Of a stretch of DNA of 64,000 nucleotides, positions 56,707 through 64,000 are shown one piece after another; position 1 is the stretch's first letter; each line of letters opens with the position of its first letter. The notes below the pieces were generated by a model. That model had not been told where the DNA came from and searched no databases. It worked only from the letters and a program-made list of their open reading frames with translations. The translations under genes were made by a program, and so were the position numbers. This DNA is from Modestobacter excelsi (GTDB lineage: Bacteria; Actinomycetota; Actinomycetes; Mycobacteriales; Geodermatophilaceae), in the NCBI RefSeq assembly GCF_005930495.1, contig NZ_SJEX01000009.1:36355-100354 (forward strand), in the 5' to 3' direction.

Positions 56707-57633
56707 TCAGACGGCGGTGCGGGCGGCCCAGAGGTCGGGGAAGACGACGCGGGCGGCGCTGCGCTCGAGCCAGACCAGGCCGGCCGAGCCGCCGCTGCCC
56801 GGCTTGGCCCCCATCGCCCGGCGGACGGCGGTGACGTGCCGCTGCCGCCAGGTGGTGAACACCTCGGCGACGTCGGTGAGCGCCTCCCCCAGCGCGAACA
56901 GCTCGTTCGATGGCCGCGGGTCCCGGTAGACGGCGGCCCACAGCCCGGTCACCGCCGGGTCCGGCTCGTGGGTGACGGACCGGTCCCGCTCCAGGACGGC
57001 GGCCGGCACCGGCAGACCCCGCCGGGCCAGGTACGCCAGAACGTCGTCCTCCAGCGACGGCCCGGCCAGCGCGCGCTGCAGGTCGGCGTGCACGACGGGC
57101 AGCCCGCGGTGCGGCCGGACGACGGACTCCGCCTTCAGCCCGAGCAGGAACTCCACGTGCCGGTACTCGTAGGACTGGAAGCCCGACGCCTCGCCGAGGG
57201 AGTCCCGGAAGCCGTTGAACTCCGCCGGGGTGAGCCAGAGCAGCGACCCCCAGCTCGCGTCCAGCGACCGCAGGTGGTGCACCGAGCGGCGGATCGAGGC
57301 GACCGCGCCGTCCAGGTCGTCGGCCCGCAGCTGCCGCTGGGCCAGCTCCCACTCGCGGCGCAGCAGCGTGAACCACAGCTCCATGACCTGCGTGACGACG
57401 AGGAAGGCCGGCTCGGCCGGGTGGTCGGTGACGGTGCGCACCAGCGCCTGCAGCTGGCGCACCCCGACGTAGCTCTCGTACGGCGTCGCGTCGGCGAACT
57501 CGACCGTGGGCAGCCCGGCGTTGGCGGCCGCCCGCTCGGCGCGGGTGTCGGCGTCCAGCGGCGGCGGCGGGGCGGCCGGGCGGATCGCGGCGGGCGGCTC
57601 GGGCCGGGTGCCGGGCGGACGACGGGTGGTCAT
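56707..57633 (-). CDS. kynA: Tryptophan 2,3-dioxygenase
   Basis: Opens the indole ring of L-tryptophan to N-formylkynurenine with O2 at a heme. The 308-residue protein shows the substrate motif TPYESYVGVRQLQALVRTVT, FLVVTQVMELWFTLLRREWE, SGFQSYEYRHVEFLLGLK with heme-region residues, and the proximal His in WRQRHVTAVRRAMGAKPGSG followed by GLVWLERS. The N-terminal 35 residues are Pro/Ala-rich and probably disordered. Kynurenine formamidase and kynureninase genes are not adjacent. It is divergent from the DinB gene with only 27 bases between start codons. Confidence 0.94.
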   Translation of the reverse strand: MTTRRPPGTRPEPPAAIRPAAPPPPLDADTRAERAAANAGLPTVEFADATPYESYVGVRQLQALVRTVTDHPAEPAFLVVTQVMELWFTLLRREWELAQRQLRADDLDGAVASIRRSVHHLRSLDASWGSLLWLTPAEFNGFRDSLGEASGFQSYEYRHVEFLLGLKAESVVRPHRGLPVVHADLQRALAGPSLEDDVLAYLARRGLPVPAAVLERDRSVTHEPDPAVTGLWAAVYRDPRPSNELFALGEALTDVAEVFTTWRQRHVTAVRRAMGAKPGSGGSAGLVWLERSAARVVFPDLWAARTAV

Positions 57634-57660
57634 GGGGACTCTCTACAGCAGCATGGGGCC

Positions 57661-58218
57661 ATGACGACCGCCGCCGTCCCGCCGCTGCCGGCCGAGGACC
57701 ACGTCTGCCCGGCGTGCGGGCTGGACTTCGCCGACCTCCCCGTGGACGTCGCCGCCGCCATCGTCCGAGCCGTCCCCGGCCGGGCCCGGGCGCTGCTCGC
57801 CGGCCGGCCGGACGACGCGCTGCGCCGCCGACCGGACCCGGACACCTGGTCGGCCGCCGAGTACCTGTGCCACCTGCGCGACGTGTACGTCACCAGCACC
57901 ATCCGGCTGCACCGGGCGCGCACCGAGGAGCTCCCGGTGCTCGAGCCGATGCTCAACGACCTGCGGGCCCGGCGCTTCCGCTACGCCGACTGCGACGTCC
58001 CGGCGGTGCTCGGCGAGCTGGCCGCCGCCGTCGACGGGGTCGCCGACGAGGTCCGGCGGGTCACCCGAGAGGGCTGGGAGCGCCGCGTGACCAGGTTGCC
58101 GGGTGAGGAGCGGACGGTGCGCTGGCTGCTCCGCAACGCCGCCCACGAGGGCCGCCACCACCTGGCCGACATCGACCGGGGGCTCAGAGCTGGGCCGCCA
58201 CCAGCGGCTCGAGGGTGA
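57661..58218 (+). CDS. DinB-family four-helix-bundle protein
   Basis: A 185-residue protein with an N-terminal Cys pair (HVCPACGLDFADLP) suggesting a zinc knuckle, followed by a DinB/DUF664-like helical bundle with the metal-ligand His in SAAEYLCHLRDVYV and in AAHEGRHHLADIDRG. Actinobacterial DinB proteins include mycothiol- or bacillithiol-dependent S-transferases and maleylpyruvate isomerases; I cannot choose. ATG 57661. Its last 35 bases overlap the end of the convergent prfC gene. Confidence 0.83.
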   Translation: MTTAAVPPLPAEDHVCPACGLDFADLPVDVAAAIVRAVPGRARALLAGRPDDALRRRPDPDTWSAAEYLCHLRDVYVTSTIRLHRARTEELPVLEPMLNDLRARRFRYADCDVPAVLGELAAAVDGVADEVRRVTREGWERRVTRLPGEERTVRWLLRNAAHEGRHHLADIDRGLRAGPPPAARG

Positions 58219-59788
58219 GCTCGGGGCTGCGCTGCTGCAGGGACCGCAGGTCCCACTTGTCCATGAACAGCGCCAGCAGCTCGCCGTCCTCGCGCTCGAG
58301 CACCTCCACACCCCGCGAGGAGGCGACCGCCGGGGCCGAGGCGGCGTCGGTGCGGACCGCGATCGTGTACGACAGCCGGTCCAGCTCCACCGGCGCGCCG
58401 AACTCGGACTCCATCCGGTGCTGGGCGACCTCGAACTGCATCGGCCCGACGACGGCGAGCACGGGAGCGGCGTCACCACGGCGGTCCGAGCGCAGCACCT
58501 GCGCCACGCCCTCGGAGGCCAGCTGGCCGATCCCGCGGCGGAACTGCTTGAACTTGGCGGTGTCCCTGCCGCGCATCACCGCGAAGTACTCGGGCGCGAA
58601 GGTGGTCAGCGGCGGGAACTGCACCTTGGAATCGACGTAGAGGGTGTCGCCCACCGACAGCGCGTTGGCGTTGACCAGGCCGACGACGTCGCCGGGGTAG
58701 GCCACGTCGACGCTCTCCCGCTCCCGGCCGAACACGTGCTGCGCGTACTTGGTGGCGAAGGGCCGGCCGCTGGTGGCATGGGTGACGACCATGCCGCGCT
58801 CGAACACCCCGGAGCAGATCCGGATGTAGGCCAGCCGGTCGCGGTGGGCGGCGTCCATGCCCGACTGCACCTTGAACACGAAGGCGCTGAACGGGTCGTC
58901 GAGCTTGCGGACCGCACCGTCGGCGTCCGGCCGGCCGGAGGGCGCCGGGGCGAGGTCGACCAGGACGTCCAGCAGCGCGCCGACGCCGAAGTTGGAGACC
59001 GCCGAGGCGAAGATGACCGGCGTCGTCTCCCCGGCCAGGAAGCGCTCCTGGTCGTGGTCGGCCTCGGTGGCGTCGAGCAGCTCGCCCTCCTCGACCGCCC
59101 GGGACCAGTCGACGCCCTCGCGGGCCTCGGCAGCCGCCGCGGTGAGCACCTCCTCGGGCGCGATCGTCGCGCCGCCCGCGGTGCGGGTGAACCGGTGGTA
59201 GCTGCCGTCGCGGCGGTCGAGCACACCGCGGAAGTCACCGGCGATGCCGACCGGCCAGGTGAGCGGGGTGGGCACCAGGCCGGTGCGCTCGCTCACCTCG
59301 TCCATCAGCTCGAGGGCGTCCTTGCCCGGCCGGTCCCACTTGTTGACCACGGTGATCACCGGGATGCCGCGGTGCCGGCAGACCGCGAACAGCTTCATCG
59401 TCTGGGCCTCCAGGCCCTTGGCGGCGTCGATCAGCATCACCGCGGCGTCGACGGCGGTCAGCACCCGGTAGGTGTCCTCGGAGAAGTCGGCGTGCCCCGG
59501 GGTGTCCAGCAGGTTCACCACCGCGTCCCGGTACTCGAACTGCAGGGCCGCCGAGGTGATGGAGATGCCGCGGGCCTTCTCCATGTCCATCCAGTCCGAC
59601 ACCGTGCCGCGCCGGCCGGCCTTGCCGTGCACCGCGCCGGCCTGCCCGATCACCCGCGCGTGCAGCGCGAGCGCCTCGGTGAGCGTCGACTTGCCCGCGT
59701 CGGGGTGGCTGATGACGGCGAAGGTCCGCCGGCGCGCTGCCTGAGGGAGCACCTCGGCCGCGGCGGCGGCGATCGACGGGCTGCTCAT
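58184..59788 (-). CDS. prfC: Peptide chain release factor 3
   Basis: GTPase that removes RF1/RF2 from ribosomes after peptide release. The 534-residue protein has the G1 loop ISHPDAGKSTLTEALALHA near residue 26, the switch I region with RGISITSAALQFEY, G3 LDTPGHADFSEDTYR, G4 VNKWDRPG and the RF3-specific C-terminal domains (VVGPMQFEVAQHRMESEFGA, near 440-460). ATG 59788; ribosome site weak. Single gene, convergent with DinB. Confidence 0.95.
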   Translation of the reverse strand: MSSPSIAAAAAEVLPQAARRRTFAVISHPDAGKSTLTEALALHARVIGQAGAVHGKAGRRGTVSDWMDMEKARGISITSAALQFEYRDAVVNLLDTPGHADFSEDTYRVLTAVDAAVMLIDAAKGLEAQTMKLFAVCRHRGIPVITVVNKWDRPGKDALELMDEVSERTGLVPTPLTWPVGIAGDFRGVLDRRDGSYHRFTRTAGGATIAPEEVLTAAAAEAREGVDWSRAVEEGELLDATEADHDQERFLAGETTPVIFASAVSNFGVGALLDVLVDLAPAPSGRPDADGAVRKLDDPFSAFVFKVQSGMDAAHRDRLAYIRICSGVFERGMVVTHATSGRPFATKYAQHVFGRERESVDVAYPGDVVGLVNANALSVGDTLYVDSKVQFPPLTTFAPEYFAVMRGRDTAKFKQFRRGIGQLASEGVAQVLRSDRRGDAAPVLAVVGPMQFEVAQHRMESEFGAPVELDRLSYTIAVRTDAASAPAVASSRGVEVLEREDGELLALFMDKWDLRSLQQRSPELTLEPLVAAQL

Positions 59789-59849
59789 GGACGTGCGAGG
59801 TCTCCTCGGCTGGAACGGGGTGTGCTGCCGACTGTACGGCGGTCGCCGG

Positions 59850-61022
59850 TCAGAAGTAGTCGAGCAACTGCGCGGCGGGACCACTGGCCAGCAGGTCCAA
59901 CGCCGCCGGGTCGCCGGTTCCTCCCACCAGCCCCGCCTGGGCCGCCGACCGGCCGGTGCCCACGCCGCAGTACAGGACGCCGAAGCCGCGCACGTCCAGC
60001 GATAGGTCCGGCTCCCGTGCGGCCGGGGTGAGCGTCCCCGCGCCGTCGGCCACGGTGAGCTCCCAGTCCCCGGCGTTCCACGGCGCCAGCGCGTCGCCGA
60101 GCCGGAACGACACCCGCCCGCGCACGTGCGCCGGCCAGCCGCGGGTCTCCACCGCCCGGACGACGTCGACCGGCCGGTGCATCCAGACCTGACCGGAGTG
60201 CTCCGCCCGCTCCAGCGGCAGGACCACGGAGAACGGGTCCCCGGCCAGCAGCGGCACCCGGACGGTGCGGGTGACCGTCCGCCAGCCGGCGAGCACGCCG
60301 GCCAGCGCCCGGGCGGTCGGTGCGTCGCGGGCCAGCAGCGTGGTGACGTCCAGCCGCGCGTCCGGCCCGTAGCCGCGGCCCCGGCCGAACAGCAGCGCGC
60401 CGCTCAGCTCGCCGTCGACCTCGGCCAGGGTGAGGGCGTCGACGCCGCGGGGCAGCGGGGTGTCCGCCGGCTCGAGGTCGAAGAAGCCGCCGCGCCGGGT
60501 GAGCAGCCCGTCGCGGGTGCGGGCGACCTGCTCGTACAGGTCGGTGACCAGCGGCAGGTCGGCGGCGTCCCCCGGGCGCAGCGCCACCCCGCCGGTGTCC
60601 CGGGGCCGCGGCAGCCCGGCGGTGTCCAGCTCGACGGCGCCGAGCACACCGGCCACCTCCCAGCCCGCGGAGCGGTAGACCTCGGAGACCGTCGGGTACA
60701 GCGCGCTGACCGCTGCGCCGCGCTCCCGGGCGTGCTCCAACAGCGCGCCGAGCATCACCCGGGCCACGCCGCCGCCCCGGCTCTCCGGGCGGACCGCGAC
60801 CCCGCTGACCCCCGCCGAGACCACCCGCCGGCCGCCCCACCAGTGCTCGTGCGGCAGCTCGGTGATCTTCCCGACCAGCCGGCCGGCGTCGTCGAAGGCG
60901 CCGAACCGGACGACGCCGTCGACCTCCCGCAGCGCCGAGGGCGGCGGCTCGTCCGGGCCACCGAAGGCCAGCCGGCCCAGCGCCCAGCCGGCCGGCAGCT
61001 CGTCGGCGGTCAGCGGGCGCAC
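59850..61022 (-). CDS. Eis-like GNAT acetyltransferase with SCP2 domain
   Basis: A 390-residue enhanced-intracellular-survival (Eis)-type acetyltransferase: two GNAT domains and a C-terminal sterol-carrier-like domain. Acetyl-CoA binding is at GVAVRPESRGGGVARVMLGA near residue 80; the second domain includes LAGDPFSVVLPLERAEHSG, and the SCP2 region ends RGFGVLYCGVGTGRSAAQAG with the C-terminal carboxylate (LLDYF) that acts as catalytic base in Eis. Eis enzymes acetylate amines, including aminoglycosides. GTG 61022 lies 9 bases after the MFS stop. No ribosome site; translation is likely coupled to the MFS gene. Confidence 0.88.
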   Translation of the reverse strand: MRPLTADELPAGWALGRLAFGGPDEPPPSALREVDGVVRFGAFDDAGRLVGKITELPHEHWWGGRRVVSAGVSGVAVRPESRGGGVARVMLGALLEHARERGAAVSALYPTVSEVYRSAGWEVAGVLGAVELDTAGLPRPRDTGGVALRPGDAADLPLVTDLYEQVARTRDGLLTRRGGFFDLEPADTPLPRGVDALTLAEVDGELSGALLFGRGRGYGPDARLDVTTLLARDAPTARALAGVLAGWRTVTRTVRVPLLAGDPFSVVLPLERAEHSGQVWMHRPVDVVRAVETRGWPAHVRGRVSFRLGDALAPWNAGDWELTVADGAGTLTPAAREPDLSLDVRGFGVLYCGVGTGRSAAQAGLVGGTGDPAALDLLASGPAAQLLDYF

Positions 61023-61030
61023 GGTCGGGG

Positions 61031-62269
61031 TCAGGACGTCACCCCCGCCGCGACGGCGGCGTCGACGTCGGTCCGGCGGAGCACCAGCCAGGCCACGACG
61101 GCGAGCAGCCCGGCGACGGCGGCGCCCAGCGCGGGGACGGCGAAGGCGGCCTCGGCACCCCACTCGTCGATCGCCGTCCCGGCCAGCGCGGAGCCGGCGG
61201 TGATCCCGACGGTCAGCCCGGTCGAGGTCCAGGTCAGCCCCTCGGTCAGCCCGGCGCGGGGCACCCGGGACTCCACCAGGGACATCCCCGCGACGAGCAC
61301 CGGGGCGATGGTCAGCCCGGCCAGGAAGGCGATGCCGACCAGGACCGGCAGCGAGCCGACCAGGTGCAGCGACTGGGCGGCGACCGCGAACAGCAGCGCG
61401 GTCCCGACGAAGCGGCCGACGAGCGTGCCGGGGATGCGGGCGATGCCGTAGACCAGCCCGGCCACCAGGCTGCCGCCGGCGTAGGCGGACAGGGCGACCC
61501 CGGCTGCGGCGCCGCGGCCCTCCGCCTCGGCGAAGCCGACGACGACGACGTCCATCGCGCCGAACACCGTGCCGACCGCCAGGTAGGTGACGGCGATCCC
61601 GATCAGCCCGGGGGTGAGCACCCGGACCCGGGTCCGCGGCTCACCGGCCACCCGTGCCGTCACCGGCGGCGCGGTGCCGTCCAGCCGGGAGAGCGCGAGT
61701 CCGCCGGCCACGCCGAGCAGCAGCCCGGTGAGGAAGCCGACCGGTGGCGCGATGAGCGCGGACAGGAAGGTGACCAGCGGCGGCGCCAGGACGAACACCA
61801 CCTCGTCGGCGACCGACTCGAACGCGAACGCCGTCTGGCGTTGCCCCGGGTCGGCCAGCGCGTTGGCCCACCGGCTGCGCACCACCGAGCCGACGTTGGC
61901 ACCGCTGGCCCCGCTGAGCGCGGCGAGGGCGAACCACGTCCAGTGCGGCGCGTCGGCGAGGACGACGGCGACGAACGCCAGCCCGAACACCAGGTAGAGC
62001 AGCGCGGTGCCGCGCAGCACCCGGCTCTGGCCCACCCGGTCCATCGCCCGGGCCCACTGGGGGCTGCCGACGGCGAAGGAGAGGGAGAGGGTCCCGGCGA
62101 CGGCACCGGCCAGCGCGTAGCTGCCGGTCTCACCCTCCACGAGGAGGACCGAGCCGAGGCCCACGGTCGCCATCGGCACGCGGGCGACCAGTCCGGTGAA
62201 GGAGAACGCCCGGGTGCCGGGGACGGCGAACAGGTCGAGGTACGGGGTGAGGACGGTGCGGGGTGACAC
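61031..62269 (-). CDS. MFS transporter
   Basis: A 412-residue, 12-helix major facilitator. It starts MSPRTVLTPYLDLFAVPGTR and shows two 6-helix halves (ALAGAVAGTLSLSFAVGSP in the first, TYLAVGTVFGAMDVVVVGFA in the second). The loop 2-3 motif is PQWARAMDRVGQSRVL, a degenerate A-motif common in actinobacterial exporters. Direction and substrate are unknown, but operon linkage with an Eis-like acetyltransferase suggests a role in dealing with an amine compound. GTG 62269. Confidence 0.87.
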   Translation of the reverse strand: MSPRTVLTPYLDLFAVPGTRAFSFTGLVARVPMATVGLGSVLLVEGETGSYALAGAVAGTLSLSFAVGSPQWARAMDRVGQSRVLRGTALLYLVFGLAFVAVVLADAPHWTWFALAALSGASGANVGSVVRSRWANALADPGQRQTAFAFESVADEVVFVLAPPLVTFLSALIAPPVGFLTGLLLGVAGGLALSRLDGTAPPVTARVAGEPRTRVRVLTPGLIGIAVTYLAVGTVFGAMDVVVVGFAEAEGRGAAAGVALSAYAGGSLVAGLVYGIARIPGTLVGRFVGTALLFAVAAQSLHLVGSLPVLVGIAFLAGLTIAPVLVAGMSLVESRVPRAGLTEGLTWTSTGLTVGITAGSALAGTAIDEWGAEAAFAVPALGAAVAGLLAVVAWLVLRRTDVDAAVAAGVTS

Positions 62270-62388
62270 AGCTGCTCTCGCGCTTCCTGGCCACAGGCGA
62301 GTGCGGGGATGCCCGCCGGACCCTCGGGTGGCCGCTCGAAGGTAACAGCCGGACGGGCCACCCGGACGGTGCACGGGACACTGGCCCG

Positions 62389-62924
62389 GTGAGCCCCCGA
62401 TCGGTGAGCACGGCCCTGCGCACGCTGGCCCGGCATCGCGACGACGTGGCCGCCGAGCGCGCCGAGAGCCGGGTGTCGGCCTACGTCTACGGCGACGTGC
62501 TCGTGCTGGCCGCGGTGGTCGGCGCCTCCCCCGCGGCGGTCCTGTCCGGGACGGCCGTGGTGCTGGTCGTCGGCACGGTCCTGTCGACCTATGTGGCGCA
62601 CGTTCTCGCCCACGCGATCGGCGGGCTGTTCGGCGGTGAGACGGCCGTGCGGCGGTGGCCGTCGAGCTGCGCGACGCCGTGCCGATCATCAGCTCCGGCG
62701 TCACCCCCGCGCTGCTGCTCGGCGTCGCGGCGCTGGGCTGGCTCCCCGAGCTGTGGGGGCAGGGCCTGTCCGCCGCGGTGCTGCTGGCGCGGATCGCCGG
62801 CACCGGGGTGGTCTACCGCCGACTGCGGGCCGAGGTCCCCCTCCGCCGGGCCTGGGCGGTCGGCGCACTCGCCGCCGCGGTGGCCGGGGTGGTCGTCGTC
62901 CTCAAGCTGGCGCTCACCCACTGA
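62389..62924 (+). pseudogene. Membrane protein of unknown function, frameshifted
   Basis: From GTG 62389 the frame reads a charged helix (LRTLARHRDDVAAERAESRV) and a first membrane segment (VYGDVLVLAAVVGASPAAVL) followed by YVAHVLAHAIGGLFGGE; the remainder (AVELRDAVPIISSGVTPALL, WGQGLSAAVLLARIAGTGVV, AVGALAAAVAGVVVVLKLAL) is in another frame. One G seems missing in the CGG run near 62651-62653. Repair gives 178 residues with four or five membrane helices. I do not know the family. Confidence 0.78.
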
Positions 62925-62966
62925 CACGCCGGGACACGGGACGACTCTCCGGGCGGTCCTGGACAC

Positions 62967-62984
62967 TGCATGAACCTTCATGCA
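62967..62984. promoter_or_regulatory. 18-bp inverted repeat upstream of the secreted protein gene
   Basis: TGCATGAA (62967-62974) CC TTCATGCA (62977-62984) has perfect 8-bp arms and AT-rich content. It lies 60 bases before the next start codon and suggests an operator for that gene. No regulator gene is adjacent. Confidence 0.6.
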
Positions 62985-63043
62985 TCAATGCGTGAGCGCG
63001 CGCACACGTGTCGTGACCACAGCATCTCCCGGAGGCCCTGCCC

Positions 63044-63916
63044 ATGTCCCGCAGCACACCCCGTCGGCTCCTCGCCGCCCTCGCCGTCTCGACCGCCGTC
63101 CTCCTCGTGCCCGGCACCGCGCAGGCCCAGGGCGGTGGCGATGACGGGAGCACCGTCAAGGACGGCGGCGGCGGCGCGGTCACCGGCGACTTCGCGGTCA
63201 CCGTCAACGGCCGGACGGCCAATCCCGCTGCGGGCAAGGACTACCGGGTCGACGACGTGGCGCCGACCTCGCCGGTCGTCGTCACCGGCAAGAACGTCCG
63301 CTTCCGCATCGACCCGACCACCCTGGGCGTCTACGACTACACCCTCACGGGCGCGCCGAGCCCGGAGCGGATGGTCACGGCGCCGACCGTGGTGTTCGCC
63401 GCCAAGGTCCCGGTGCTGACCACCGCCCAGCGGGCCGGCGTGCGGATCCGGGAGCTCCGACTGCGCGACGACACGCTCGTCGTCACGTTCGGCACGGCGG
63501 CCGGCACGCTCAAGGTCCAGGCCAAGGACGCCGCCCAGGGCGGCATCTTCCAGATGGAGCAGGAGTTCGGGGCCCCGGTCGAGTTCGTGCACACCCTCGG
63601 CGCCGGGCTGTTCTTCTTCGTCAACGAGTTCACCGGGAAGGTCAACTTCGGCAACGGGGTGGACGGCGACGCCACGCACCAGATGCTGCTGGGCAAGGAC
63701 AGCCCGCAGGTCGCCACCAAGCTCGCCCAGTCCGCGACGGTGAGCCGCTGGTCGGTCGCCTCGGGAGGCCGGATGGGCGGCGTCCTGGGCGAGGACGCCG
63801 TCGAGCTGTCGGCCGGCGCCACCAACTGCACCAGCGACTGCCAGGCCCGCAACCGCGTCCAGGGCTCGCTGCCGGTGCCGGCGGACCCGACCGCCCCCAC
63901 CCCGATCGGCGGCTGA
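63044..63916 (+). CDS. Secreted protein of unknown function
   Basis: A 290-residue exported protein. A Sec signal peptide covers about residues 1-29 (basic RSTPRRLL, hydrophobic AALAVSTAVLLVPG, cleavage after AQA). The mature part begins with a Gly/Asp-rich stretch (GGGDDGSTVKDGGGGAV), followed by a beta-rich domain (DFAVTVNGRTANPAAGKDYR, VVVTGKNVRFRIDPTTLGVY) and ends with a Cys pair (ATNCTSDCQARN) and a Pro-rich tail. I do not recognise a family. ATG 63044 has GGAGG 8 bases upstream. Confidence 0.8.
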   Translation: MSRSTPRRLLAALAVSTAVLLVPGTAQAQGGGDDGSTVKDGGGGAVTGDFAVTVNGRTANPAAGKDYRVDDVAPTSPVVVTGKNVRFRIDPTTLGVYDYTLTGAPSPERMVTAPTVVFAAKVPVLTTAQRAGVRIRELRLRDDTLVVTFGTAAGTLKVQAKDAAQGGIFQMEQEFGAPVEFVHTLGAGLFFFVNEFTGKVNFGNGVDGDATHQMLLGKDSPQVATKLAQSATVSRWSVASGGRMGGVLGEDAVELSAGATNCTSDCQARNRVQGSLPVPADPTAPTPIGG

Positions 63917-64000
63917 CCCCGACCGTCCTCCCCGGTCCCCGTCCGGCCGCTCCCCGGTCCCCGTCCGGCCGCTCGCCGGGCGGGGACCGGCGCGTTCCGC
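63917..64000. other. Window end, no gene seen
   Basis: The last 84 bases hold two copies of a CCCCGGTCCCCGTCCGGCCG-like segment (from about 63930) and no supported gene start. Confidence 0.5.

Noticed and set aside
1..64000. tRNA, rRNA, CRISPR, prophage or insertion-sequence features
   Set aside because: I looked for tRNA T-loop patterns, regularly spaced repeats, transposase motifs and flanking inverted repeats and saw none that I could support by eye; a covariance-model search was not possible.

Overview
The window is very GC-rich, with almost every third codon position G or C, many GTG starts, ATGA/GTGA gene overlaps and perfect GC-stem terminators. Mycofactocin genes, HelR, PRC-barrel/DUF2382, DUF3097, DUF222-HNH and mycothiol-era Rv2466c-like genes point to a free-living actinobacterium. 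Geodermatophilaceae (Blastococcus, Geodermatophilus, Modestobacter type) is my best guess. It is chromosomal sequence. I found no rRNA, tRNA, CRISPR array, phage block or intact insertion sequence.

Layout: 0-5 kb holds a secreted protein, a DrrAB-type ABC exporter with a divergent TetR regulator and twin operators, and a Bcr/CflA exporter. 5-20 kb is a dispersed mycofactocin locus: mftF with an isochorismatase-like hydrolase and an NCS1 permease; zinc-independent L31; an iron-box-controlled siderophore-binding lipoprotein; divergent mftE/mftD; then one long minus-strand operon, mftA-mftB-mftC-small ORF-three mycofactocin-type SDRs-MoxR AAA+-VWA, with the mftR-type regulator facing it. 20-28 kb is mixed metabolism plus a frameshifted DUF222-HNH gene. 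28-31.5 kb is a second dehydrogenase module: an NDMA-dependent (nicotinoprotein) alcohol dehydrogenase followed by a second AAA+/VWA pair of the same subfamily. 31.5-39 kb has an SPFH-type protein, a broken MOSC gene, an N-truncated regulator next to a ClpP-tail-like protein, an M20 peptidase and a CoxD/CoxE/XdhC maturation set without its molybdoenzyme. 39-48 kb has an alcohol dehydrogenase, an M18 aminopeptidase, a guanidine-III riboswitch with its Gdx exporter, a patatin, a leaderless ArsR-AHSA1 fusion, a STAS protein, RAE-controlled HelR, YchJ, a parS-like palindrome and a threonine dehydratase. 48-64 kb has an azoreductase, an orphan adenylation-carrier protein, PPK2, a stress-promoter PRC/DUF2382 protein, DUF3097, an aldo/keto reductase, RidA plus an F420-type oxidoreductase, tryptophan dioxygenase, DinB, RF3, an Eis-like acetyltransferase, an MFS exporter and a secreted protein.

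The central theme is mycofactocin-dependent alcohol/aldehyde oxidation. MftA is the precursor, MftB/MftC mature it, MftE and MftD finish it, MftF glycosylates it. The SDRs and NDMA-type dehydrogenase carry tightly bound NAD that is re-oxidised through the cofactor. The undescribed element is that two separate sets of these dehydrogenases each carry a MoxR AAA+/VWA pair, suggesting a remodelling or insertion machine for this redox system.

Four genes (SDR 3, DUF222-HNH, MOSC, the membrane protein at 62.4 kb) are broken by single-base indels in G/C runs, so sequencing error must be excluded before calling them pseudogenes. Start codons in such DNA are uncertain by a few codons unless a ribosome site or overlap is quoted.
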